DNA of 64,000 nucleotides from Drosophila persimilis (Eukaryota > Arthropoda > Insecta > Diptera > Drosophilidae), in contig NW_020825312.1 of the NCBI RefSeq assembly GCF_003286085.1, positions 1,178,001 to 1,242,000 on the forward strand, in the 5' to 3' direction. Positions 51,001-62,345 of this stretch are shown here, piece by piece. The first letter of the stretch is position 1. Every line of letters begins with the position of its first letter. The position numbers and the translations under genes are program-made. Under the pieces are notes generated by a model. The model saw only the letters and a program-made list of their open reading frames with translations. It searched no databases and was not told the origin of the DNA.

Positions 51001-52091
51001 GGGGGGTGCAAAACAAATGAGCTGGCTGCAAATTAAGTGCAGCTGCCAGATTCACTTTGCCGCCGCAACTACTTTAAACAAACTTTAACTGCGCTTTAAG
51101 TTTCCATTAAAAGTCGCAGCTGCGCCCATAAATCCAAGAGATGTCCGAGTCTTATGCCTAATGTTGTCCGTCGGCGCATAAAATAAATGTGTCTGGGACC
51201 AAGGAGAACACACATCGAATATTTTTATGGAATATCTGTCTATGAAAACAAAATCAAATTGAATAAGGTTAGTTTAATAAGAATAGTGTGGCAAGATCAT
51301 TTCCCACTGGAACATCAGATAAACATACACTACACTGCCTACTCGCATGTATGTACATATGTATGTATATGTATCCATATGTATGTCTTGTTAAGCTTTT
51401 TTGATGATCGAGCATTCCCAGCCGCATTTTTTCCCCCACATACATATACATATATAAGCACTCAAAGCACTTTGTTAAAGCATTCAAGCTTTTCTGTGCT
51501 TTACTGTTTCCAACCGATAAATATTTGTGAAAAAAATGCAAACCTTCGAGACAGAATCTAACCGAATCAGGTGTACCCTAGGAAATGTATCACACTAGGC
51601 AGACAGTTCAGAATAATGCTTATTTAAAAACCAACAAGCAAGATATACTCTACTTTGACTTGATGATAAGCTCTGTGACACCATGACGTGATAATGCAGT
51701 ATGTACTCGTATGAGTGTTGGAGAGACGAGTCTCGAATACTCGAATTTTGAGTATAACAAACAATTGTAATATAAAATCCTAGGAACGAAATCATTCCCT
51801 GATTTCCGAGAGTTTTAATTACAACCGAATGTCTTTTCGGAACCAAAACACTTGTTGAAACCTTCCTCTAGTTTTAACAAGTGTTAAATCTACCCAGCAC
51901 TATACTACTATAGGGTAGAGTAGCAACATCTCGCCTCTCCAGTGAGACGACGCGTCATACTTCGATCAACGCTCCACGCGACGCACGTATGTGATAAGCT
52001 CAATCTTTTAGTGCGAAAAAAAACTTGGAAAAAATTATTGTGAAATTAATTAATTAATTTGAAAATATTTTGAATACGATAATAGTTTAAA
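45081..52091. repeat. Gene-free DNA with simple repeats upstream of the first F-box gene
   Basis: No gene is supported before 52092. Repeats include GGAGGAGGA at about 46100-46120, GTGCATGGAGTG units at 46610-46642, a GCAGGT tract followed by GA dinucleotides at 48271-48317, (CCCATG)4 at 49995-50020, GA repeats at about 50875-50890, and ATGTATGT/ACATATGTATGT runs at 51345-51385. The last 200 bp before the ATG contain the promoter of the F-box gene, but I see no clear TATA box. Confidence 0.5.
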
Positions 52092-54240
52092 ATGCTGAAA
52101 CCACAGAAAATAGCGGATCTCAGTCACTACGACTTGTTTAACATACTTGACTTTGTAAAGAAAAATTGTGATCCGATCGACGAGGCAGCACCATTCAATG
52201 CTGAGCATTACAGAGACCTCTACTATTTTGCGGCCACTTGCAAGAGACATCGGTTCATCTTAAGGGACTGGTCGCGCTCTATGTACAATTTGCTTCAAAT
52301 CGAGCTGCTGCAAATGAAGCTTTATAAGCATATGACCGTCAAGTTCAATGAACTTCACAGCCTACTGAAAGGTGCCTCCAAGGTAAGGACGGATTGGTAC
52401 ATCGATACAATTGTTACGGCCATGCGGAGAAATGAAAGTCTTGAAAGCATTGAATTGAGATACGCACCAAAAAAATACCTCGAGAATCACGAGGAAATTT
52501 TTCAAAAAATATGTAAAGTGATTCAAGAGGAGAAACTGACAGCCAGTCCCAAATTGAAAAAGTTTATTGTGAACATAGCAGGTATGCTTTCACCCGAACA
52601 AATAACAAAGTGGCATTATACGAGTAAATAGACTCTTTTTTCCATTTGCAGAGTGTGAGTTTGTCGGTCTGGGTCGGTTTCACAATATTTCAAAGCTTTG
52701 TCTCACTGCCAGATTTGCTATGTTCGATCTTGTCGAGTTCTGTAAGAACAACCAGTCGTTGTCGAGCCTGGAACTGAACTCTTATCTCTACTCAGACTAT
52801 GGAAAACTGACGTATATAGTTGAGCACTGCCCGAAATTAAAAGAGTTAAAATTCGTACTGAACAATAATGGACTGATAAGAGATGAGGAATATGTGAAGT
52901 TGGCCAATCTGGACAAGCTGCAGCAATTGGAAATCAGGAAACCATTGGCACCAGACACGGAAATCGAAGAGGAATCCGACAGGAAACGACAAAGAATGGA
53001 TACTAGATACGAGGCACTGATCATCCCACAGGGACCAAAGAAAGCAAACGTTCCCGTTAGGACCCTACTCAAAGCCATCGCTGACAGGAAAAGGCAAATA
53101 CTGTCGCGATTGATCTTGCAATTCGAAATAGATGATGATTTGGCCCAAACTATCGAAAAAATCAAGAACCTAAGATTCCTAGAATGCGGAATCTCCGATC
53201 CACGAAGTATTCGACATTTGGCAAAGCTCGAAAATCTCACCAAATTGAGTCTGCTGAACAAGGGGCACCTGATTTCCGCAGATGTCATGAATCTAGTTTC
53301 CAGACATATAGCTGTCTCGAGTTTCGATACGCAAATTTCGTTCAGCACGCGCGGAACTCTTTCCCTAATTTCAAATGATCCAAGCCTTTTGCGGGACGTA
53401 AACTGTGCACATCTATTGAATGTTAAAAATTTAAAGTGTCTTTTTATTATCTGGAACATGTTCACAACGATGAATCATATTTTGCCAACTCTTTTGGAAA
53501 ATGGCATAGAGATCAACAGCGAAGAGATTTCTATATCCTTCGATCTTAAGTCGCAAAGTCTTCAAATATGTGTTGTGAATTTTCGATCATTTTTACTTGT
53601 ATCCAATGGAGAGTGCCGGCTACCAGTGCTGAAGAGCCTGGCAACACATTACTCGACGACATTGCAGGAGGTTGACATTTATAGCAGATTTGAATGTTCC
53701 AGAAACGAATTCCTCAAAGAAAAAGACGTCTTTGTCCTGGCTCAAATAACCTCCCTCCGAAGGGTTTCCTGTGTGTTCAAAAGACTGAAATACATTCAGC
53801 CATTGGCCCAGCTGATGGAGCTGGAGAGTTTAGTAGTTATGTCAGAGCATAGTCCAAGGGAAGTCGAATTCGCAAGGTGGATGTTACCGGTTCTGGAAAA
53901 GTGCCCCAAGCTGGGCTATTTTCAGATTACTCAGACGGACATGCATCTGCCGAAGAAGTTCTTTATGCACCTTGAGAATGCACTATACAACAGCAGGATC
54001 GGTATCCCACATAAGTTGAACTTCTGCCTGGCCTCGATAGTCCCTTACAACTTAACCAAAAAGCAGGTGAGTGGTAACTGATTCCAAATTGATTATTACA
54101 TACGACTTTCACAAACAAAATTCGTCTTTCAGATGCGGCAGATTGAAAATATGAAATACTCGTCTGTGCAGACAGAAATTGTAAAGTGTTTTTGCTCTTC
54201 TAACGAAAATCTTTCCTTATATCCCGCTGTAAACAAATAA
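52092..54240 (+). CDS. F-box and leucine-rich-repeat-like protein, expanded paralog
   Basis: Three coding exons (52092-52581, 52652-54066, 54133-54240) encode 670 residues. The donors are GTATGC and GTGAGT and the acceptors TTTGCAG and TTTCAG. Intron phases are 1 and 0. The first 65 residues look like a divergent F-box (LSHYDLFNILDFV, then FAATCKRHRFILRDWSR) with an insertion of about 20 residues in the middle. The rest holds irregular leucine-rich units such as LRFLECGISDP and LENLTKLSLLNKG. F-box proteins usually hold substrates for SCF ubiquitin ligases, and that role is inferred. The minus-strand gene at 60738-62001 is a paralog sharing the phase-1 intron site and the order of repeats. 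This copy has roughly 270 extra residues, mostly between about 390 and 620. A basic stretch ESDRKRQRMD interrupts the repeats. I recognise no named ortholog. Confidence 0.82.
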
Positions 54241-54767
54241 TCATGTTTATTATATTACAATATACATATTAATTTGAAAATAATACTTACTACGGATGGC
54301 TAGAGTAACCCGCAAGCCCCTAATGCACTTTTTCTCCTCTGTGCCCCGCCAAGAGCACTGTCGTGCGACCTCGTCGGACACAATTGTACGCCAAGAACTC
54401 CGAATCCATTGGTCGAATGCTTTCTCGCCCGACATCATTAACTCTGCTAACTAAATATATACACAGAATGTGTAGATTGTTGTCTTTTTGGGGTCTTATA
54501 CTGCTCCCAAACTCAAATTTTGTGCACTATACTATACTATTAAATAAATAATAATTTACTTACCGATTTTTCCTTTTTTTCACTATTTTTATGATTTAAA
54601 AATATGATTTATGATTTAAACGGGGGTTTACGTCCTTCTGCTGCGGTTTTTAATCACAAAATAACACAAAACGAAAAAACGGCGGCGTTGTGCCGGGCCG
54701 CAGTTTGACATGTTCGTTCATGTTCTATTACGTGATCCGGCGTTTCTTGCGTATTTTGCCCGTTTTT
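54241..54767. other. Spacer downstream of the F-box gene, no gene seen
   Basis: AT-rich DNA follows the stop. No canonical AATAAA lies close behind the coding end. The hexamer variants AATAAT (54236-54241, overlapping the stop) and AATATA are the nearest candidates. ATGATTTAAAAATATGATTT repeats occur near 54591-54620. Confidence 0.4.
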
Positions 54768-54960
54768 AAGTCCGTTTGTGATAGTTTTGCGAGACTTTGT
54801 CGTCACTCGGTTTTTGTCCGGTAAATGCTCTTTTCTAAGTCCGTCTGCGAGCATTTTGCGAGACTTCACTCATCGCTCCCGGATTTTTAACATTTCTAAG
54901 TCCGTTTCCGGACATTTTATGATGTCCACTGGGAATGACATATGAGTATGTGACGTATGT
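54768..54960 (-). repeat. Degenerate 61-69 bp tandem repeat
   Basis: On the minus strand three units begin AAAATGTCCGGAAACGG, AAAATGCTCGCAGACGG and AAAACTATCACAAACGG. Each is followed by ACTTAGAAA or ACTTAAAAA, and the first two end in AAAGTCTCGC or GAAGTCTCGC. The plus-strand AAGTCCG landmarks lie at 54768, 54837 and 54898, spacings of 69 and 61 bp. The units differ by indels that are not multiples of three, so a coding repeat is unlikely. It may be a minisatellite or part of a transposable element I do not recognise. Confidence 0.6.
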
Positions 54961-57900
54961 ATGAGTGAGAGACGTAACGAAGCGACGTTCTCTTATCTCT
55001 CTTATCTTATCTGCCTGCGAGCAGAGCATTTTTTAGTCACAAATAAACCTTACATATGAATGGTTGCGTTTTTACTTTTCGGTACAAGAACTTCCCTTGC
55101 AACGGCAGCGAAATTCTGTCCAACAATTATATAGTTATAGTTAAATATAGTTTATAGTTAAAGATTTGCATACATTGGGAAAATCTAATAAATCGAAAGT
55201 GTCATAAATTTCACTAAGAATAAACCATTAAGGCAATTGATTGCATTCAATTTGCAGCTGGCAACATATGCAGATGCATCCGAGAATATAATGTTCGTAA
55301 ATTGTATACTATAGGTACATATGTACATACCTACATATGTAGTCGTACTTAAAACAAATAGATCTTTTAATTTTAATGAAATTAAATACGACCTGCAGAA
55401 CTCCACCCACATTTCCACCAGACCGATTGACAGGTGTTAATTTTCCGAAATGGCAATTTCACCTGTGCGGCAGCTCAAGCAATAATTTAGAAACTAAACA
55501 CGGATGCTGCAACGTTGTATTGTGGAGAACTGCACATATGATCGATTAGCCCTTTTTTTATTTCTCACGTATCGTACAAGCTACAATTGGATTGCCTTGG
55601 GCTGCCCTGCGTGTTGGGAAGGGTTTGTAATTGCAATTGCAATTTTTAAGCCAGCTTCCAATTGAAATTGACGTTGAATAGACAACAGCTGGCACTTGGC
55701 ATTAGATTGTCCACCTGTGTGCGGTGTTGAAAGTGCCTCGGGACACTGGGCTTGAGCTGGGGTGGAATGCAAATTGCGTATACGCAGTGCGTGGCCCGGA
55801 TGTGATGTGAGTGCAATGTGCAAACTAAGCAACGAGCAGTCTCTGTTTTATTTACGCACTGAAAACTCGTTGAAAATAGACACAATCAAACATAGATAGA
55901 TGAAGAGAGAGGTAGACAGGGAGAGAGACAGAGAGAGGGAGACAATGAATGCTAAATTATTTAGGCCGAGTGCATTAGTGCCCAACAGAGAGGCAGAGAG
56001 ACCAAGAGACCACAGTGGCATAATTTGTCAGCTGTCGGACAATTTTGTGAGACTGCTGCTAATTAAATATGCCAGAATAGTATACAATGCCAGCAGATTC
56101 GCAAAGTAGTTGAGTGCCGTGCAAACAGCAGGCCCAGACACAAACACAACTAAACAATATGAAAGCCAAGCCCAAAGCCGATCTGAGCCAGAGTCCAAGC
56201 CGAAGCACAGCCCGCCCAAAGAATGCCTCAATCAAGCACTGCTCTCCATACTCTATACTCTCTCTATCCAATCAGACAATGTCAATGGGCCCACTCAGCT
56301 GTGTCTGCCGCAGTTTCTTGATGTTTCATACTTGTATTGGTTTTGTGGCTTCCACATGTGTCATTAATTTACGAGTCGGTCTGCAGTTGCAGCTGGTACT
56401 CAGGACTGATGCTTTTACCGATGTGGCACGGAATCAAATATGTGAATACTTATTTTCACCTCAATAAGATGATAGGCTCTGACCGCAATGCTCTCATTAG
56501 GTCATTGGAAAGCAAACTCTCAACATAATCTCACCTTTAATCCTTAATAACGATATGGGAATTTAATCTCACTGCAAAAGAATCCGTATCTGCATGTTTA
56601 TTTATTTCAACTTTACCGTTGGTCATGGCATTTATTTGCATCTCAATTTTCCTTGAAACTAGCAAAGATCATGGAATTCCACAAATTCTAGATGAGGTTG
56701 GACTCCCCCTCCCAATATATGTAAAACATTCCTGGGAAAGTCCGACCAACTCTTATTTAAATTCGTAGCTGAGACCCGGATATGTACATATGTACATCGC
56801 AGTCTTAACTCCGTGCTGGGATATTCTTTATTTTTTCGCAGTTCAGTCACACAAATTTGCAGTTGCGATTGAATGAATTCTCACATTATTCGGCTGCGGC
56901 CTTCCTCACACAGCGGATAAAGAATTTCAGAAAGAAATACACAAATAAATTTATATTATCCCAAAAAATAAAAAAAAGACACGATGTGTAAATTTCGTCT
57001 CCTGGGTCTCTTTCTTCTTGGCCCGCTGCAAATTGGTTTTCATAGGTCTTTCTGCATAATGTGAGATATTTTTGTATGGCATAAGCGAAAGTATATAACA
57101 GCTTAATTTGTAAAAGATAGCATCAGTAATTATGTACAATACTATTATATAAACGCCCAAATAAGGCATAAATATTTGTGCACTTAATTATAAAATGCAT
57201 GGCGAAAATGATGCACCTACAAATTTCACATATGTATATCTATTTATTTGTATGTACATTTATTCTTCGCTGACTTTGGCCATTAATTCAATTGTTAAAG
57301 GCAGAAAAACAACTTAGTTTTGCTTTACTTAATTCATTTCATAGAGGCATAGATATAATCGGATCTTCCATAGTTTTCGAGGCTCTCAACTTACAACTTT
57401 TATAACAACATTTACTTGACGGCTTATGAAACATCCCTTTTTCGGGAATATTCAATTAGCCGTCTAGCTTAGTGTTCGCCATCCACCATGCCAATTATGT
57501 TACCTTTCTGTGGAACCAATTAGCCGTTTTATGCGAGCGGGTCACCGACTAACACTTAAACCGTATCTGAAACTGAAATTGAAACTTCAAACCGCCGCTT
57601 CCAGCCAGCGTCACAGAGCCCCGGAGCCCCAGAGCCGGGACTGATGAGGATGTCGATGCCTTTGGCCATAAACCAATTATTTGACGTCCCAAAAGGGAGC
57701 CTCATGTTGCTTTGTCAATTAATTGGATTATTTATGTGTATTTCAATGGAAACAAAACGCAATAACTTTGCACGTGTGTGTGTGTGTGTGTGTGTGTCTG
57801 TGACACATTTGCGAGGCTCCGCTTGGGCTTCAACGGAGTTGGGGTAAATTCGGTAGCCCAAAATTGTCAAACAAAATGCTTGCAATAACCTATTCAACGT

Positions 57901-60737
57901 TGATTTCTTTTTATTAAAACCACTTTTGGATCATGCTTTAACATGTTTTATATGCATGCTAAGTATGAGTCATTCGACTTTAACTTTTTATACACTTAAA
58001 ACATGGTAATTGGTGTAACAAAATTAAACACGAGTATTAAGAGTACAAAATATACAAGTCTGATTTTTGCCAGTTATTTTATATACCTTGCAAAGTCCAG
58101 CCAGTGTTTTGCTCTGATTTCATTATAGATTTTGCTGTCAATAGGTCAAAGAAATCGAACAAATATTGAACACATCTGAGGAACAGTAAACGGCCAAGAG
58201 CACAGTGTCTTTGTCCATCTGAATTCATTTAGTTACTATCATTCAAAGTGATGTCAATTCAGTTGCCGTCAATAAAATCAATGGACAAACTACTATTTTG
58301 GAAAAGAAGAGAATCTGAGATAAGCCAAATAACTTTATATTGTATTCTGTTGTAATACAAAAACACACAGGGACACAGTTCCTAATCTGGTTATTGCTCG
58401 GAAATGAGATTTGGGAACTGCACTGTCCTGTGGACTATGGACTGTGGACAGTATCATGGAAAACTTCCACCCTCTGATGTCTGCTTTCTGTAAACTAGGA
58501 GTGCTTCAACAATGACATTAAGTACTACTGTCAACGTCTTTTTGTTGCCAAGGAAACCGAAACCCTAGCCCCAAGCTGTCAAAGGCTGTTGTGTGGGGGA
58601 TCGACCAGACCCTAGACAGAACAGGATACGACACTGAGCTCTTTGTGTTCGATAAATGTCAACAAGTTGGGCAAGTTTTAATTGAAACACTTCGACAAGT
58701 TGTGCATCTTCGCCTCGAGAGCATCAAACAAATTTACGAGTACACAACATTTTCACCAAATTTTTTCGAAATATCCATTTACAGAAATTCCTGATAAGAG
58801 ATTTGCATCGCCTTCCCATAGCCCTAGTCCTGCTCCCGTTCCCGCTCCCGCTCCCCCGTCTGATGCGTGTCAAACCAGTTCAAGAGTCAAAAAGCCAAAA
58901 ACTTTCGACTTCTGCCAGCTCCGCCACATCCATATCCACCCAGCCCTTTGAGGCGAAGAAGCCGTTTCAGGCCAGAAGACGATGTAAGTTAAGACTGTAA
59001 AGTGTGAGAAGGTCACACAGTTGTTTGGGTCCTTGTCAAACAATGCAATTACTTTCTCAAGTTTTCAAACAACAGGCACAGGACAATCAATTTCCTGCTC
59101 TTGTAGAACAAGTTAATTAATGTCAAACGATCTCGAATTTCACACTTTCATAAAAACCAGCTTTAAGGAGTATTTCTACAAGTGCCTTTGAGTCAGAGAG
59201 CCAATAAATACTATCCGTAACAGCTGTACCCCACAGAACTCAGCGCGATGATAGAGTCTGTTCGGACGAAGCCCGACTGTAAATTTTTTACCATCTTTCT
59301 ATTGCCTATCAATTCATTTTCTGTTCCATTTTGGTCATTGCACTAACCCAAAGTAACGTAAGCGTACCTTTGCCTTTGCTCGCTTAGTACCAGGCTCTCA
59401 TTTCTTCACCTAGTCTTTATCTATGCTCGCTCTTGTTCTATTTTTTTTCACATGCAGTCATTAAGCCTGCAGCAGGCCCAGCTGCTCTAGTTAGTTACTG
59501 CTTGATACAGTACAGACCTTTTTTGTCCCCAATCTATTACTTTGGCTCGAGATCGGCTCGCTTGCCTCATCCAATTGTATCAATCGTTAATACTATATTG
59601 TATTTGGACTCTTCGGCCACCCTCCACATACAAATTACCTACAATCATCAATTCGTCATTAAGTCATTAAGCGAAATTTTTTATAAAAATGGAAAAATTT
59701 CCAAACATAACAAAAAAAAAGAATACAAATAGATAGAATACATACTGGGTCGGGTCGGGTCTGTCATAAATGAAAAAGTTTAACCAGCAAACAGACGGCG
59801 ACAATCTAAAATAGAAACAATAATTTCCGACTCCATTCCCCTCGCCACATCCGCTCCCAAGGACACAATGGACGCCGCGTGGCCGTTTCCTGGCCCAAAC
59901 TTATTCTGCAGGCCCACTTCCGCTTATTCGTAGCACTCGCTTGACGGCTTTGTGCGCACACTTGATGTATTTCCGACTCCGACAGTTGCCATTTTGCTTT
60001 TCCTTGTCTCTGTCTCTGTATCTGTATCTGTCTCTGTCTATGTGGCTGTCCCTGGCTATCCGTAATCACTTTGTATATGTCCTGCTCTTCGCTGCTGCCT
60101 GCTGCTCCCCGCTGCTGGCTACGGCCGTCCATTGCCAAATGAAAAGAAAGTCTGTTCTTCCATAAATTTGCCCAACAGGTAAAATCATTTTATTTATTTT
60201 ATTTTTTCCTTTGTTGCTCCTCGCAGCATTTTCTAATTATAAATTGTTGGCGGCTTTAAGTGAAAAATTATGCCAAATTGTTTCTGACAGATTTCATTAA
60301 CACTTCGGAGTTTCGCATAATTGAAAATATCGTTACCCCAACCACCAATTCTCCTACCACAATCATCAGAAATGTTTTTACTTTTAACTTTTTTTCGGCA
60401 CCAGCCCCCGGGGGAAACTAATACAGACGTGTCGGAGTTTTTCTTCTCAAAAATACACATACCATATATAATCACATTTTTCTTTTGAGAAATTCTTTTG
60501 ATTATTTTTTGCGAATAGGTACATATGTATATATTTATTGTGTTTCAGTTTAACCTTCAGTTACCTACAGTTAAAATACTGTATTGTATCGTGCTCATAA
60601 TGTATATACCACTTTACTCACTCTCAAATAAACGTTTAACCGAACCACTACGTGTCTCTTGTAACAGCTCCGTTTTATATATCGCTTATATATAGAACGG
60701 TAAACTAAAACGGTAAAATTATATCCAACACTTCATT
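54961..60737. repeat. Gene-free DNA between the two F-box genes
   Basis: No gene is supported. Two perfect 12-bp palindromes, GTACATATGTAC (55315-55326) and CTACATATGTAG (55331-55342), stand side by side. A GA-rich tract lies at about 55896-55945, (GT)12 at 57774-57797, a CCCGCT run at about 58835-58857, GGGTC repeats at 59749-59763, and a CTGTCT/CTGTAT tract at 60006-60050. Other frames follow these tracts. Confidence 0.55.
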
Positions 60738-62001
60738 TCATATTAAAGTAAACAGTTCAGTGGCAGTTAATGAGCGGAATATGATATTTTTCTTATCTTC
60801 AGCCATGGAGGTGAACTCCCTTAATGTTGAGGAGTTGTGTCGACCGTGGATAAGAAGTTTTAAGGGCTTTTTCGCTTCTACATCTTGTAGCACTTCGGAG
60901 GCCTTCCTCACAAAGTCCGGATTGATGTTGTAGTCGAAGATGCGCAGGAAGCGCAGCTCGCGGCACTGTCGAATCAGGTACAGATACGCAGAGGATATAT
61001 CTATCTGCTGGAGGTACGTGATACGCAGGGCCCTTAGGGATGACAGCCCTGTGAGGAGCAGCACACAATCGGGGTTAGAAAAGTTACAGTCAAGGACCTC
61101 CAGTGACTTGATGCTGGCCAGCGACTCGGCTTCGTGAACAGCACATATCTGGCCCTTTACACTGAGCGATAGCAAGGTGGTCCTCGGTCCTCTGGCTAGC
61201 CAGGAAATCGAAGAGCATTGACAAGGAGCTGCTTGCGTCTTGGCAGCAGTCATATAGTTTCGAGTGCTTGGAGTCACTGCGATAAATCACGAAGCTCAGG
61301 TCCCGTAGGTAGGGTAGGTGTGCCAGGACTTCCCTGAGTCTCGCACTGCTCACTTGATCGGTAAGATGTAGAGTCTGCAAACTTGTCATTGTTCTGCAGG
61401 ACTGTAGCAGATCTCTGGCTGTTAGCTTCACATCTATGTAGAGGATCTCAAGCTGCTCAAACTTTCTAATTTGCGTCGTTTCAAGTTCTGAAGAAGAAAC
61501 GCAGTTAAGAAAAGGATAATCTCATGATTATCATGAATATTGTATTAACTTACTGAGAGTACAGATGTGTAGTTGTCTAAGTTGGGATGAGTCTTTTAGT
61601 ATCCGGAGCACATGCTTGCTGATCGATGTCGAGTGCCGATTTCCCTGCCAGATTTTGACGAGCTGCAGATTTCGCATGCTTTGAATCAGTCTACAGAAGT
61701 TTTTGATTAGAATATTGCGGCTGCGATTTGGGTATTGAGAGTCAAAGCAACTATCTAGATCATTGCAATAGATATTAAGCTTTTTCACACTCATAGCCAC
61801 CTCGCTCAGCAGCCTCAGTTCCACAGCCAAGACTTCTCCTACGATCCAAACACTCGCAAACTCCCGACGGGACCAGCCCATAAACACTCCCCGGAACCTC
61901 TGGCAGGTCTGGGCAAAACTTATTTGTCCTTCCATACTCAACTGAGACAATATCATCTCGAAGCAATAGTCGTTCAGTTTCAGCACTTCTGATTCCCCCA
62001 T
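60738..62001 (-). CDS. F-box and leucine-rich-repeat-like gene carrying a frame-shifting 7-bp duplication
   Basis: Exon 1 is 62001-61554 and exon 2 runs from 61487 to the stop at 60738. The intron has a GTAAGT donor and a TTCTTCAG acceptor in phase 1. The N-terminus (LNDYCFEMILSQLSMEGQI, then FAQTCQRFRGVFMGWSRR) is a compact F-box. Leucine-rich units follow, for example SLQTLHLTDQ, SLEVLDCNFSNP and SLRALRITYLQ. The reading frame breaks at 61179-61192, where GGTCCTC is present twice in tandem on the plus strand. Without one unit, the two halves join into a continuous 396-residue protein aligned along its length to the plus-strand paralog. As it stands, translation would leave the frame and stop at 61090. 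This may be a recent null allele, a polymorphism, or an assembly error, since the rest looks undamaged. The SCF adaptor role is inferred from family. Confidence 0.75.
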
Positions 62002-62104
62002 TCTGACAAATGGAACTACTGCAGTTCCAACTTTCCAAAAACAGATATTTTTTATCTCCAGATAAGATAAGATTCGGGGTAATCTAGTGTTGTGTTGCTC
62101 ATGA

Positions 62105-62345
62105 GTGTACGTTTTGAGTTGCTGCTATGCAACTCTGCATTTATACCCAATACTTAGTCAGTATGCCCCCCCTCCGGCAAAGGGCGCTAACATTGAACGA
62201 CAAAGAGTGTGTGAGAGAGAGACAGAAGATCGGTTATATCGTGAAGGGCGCTGCGTAGTCACTGCATATTTATTTGGTGCTTATGGCTATAACAATGATT
62301 CGATCTGATCCAGATTCGGCAATCTGAGAGATATGGTGTAACGTG
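62105..62345 (-). mobile_element. Truncated DINE-1, 3' half, reverse orientation
   Basis: Read on the minus strand this matches the 3' half of the copy at 44521. The block around GATTGCCGAATCTGGATC, the end CTGACTAAGTATTGGGTATA, and a stem-loop with the same GAGTTGC/GCAACTC arms (62116-62122 and 62129-62135) occur in the same order. The 5' half is missing. Its hairpin end lies about 110 bp from the start codon of the minus-strand F-box gene, so it sits in that gene's promoter region. Confidence 0.72.
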
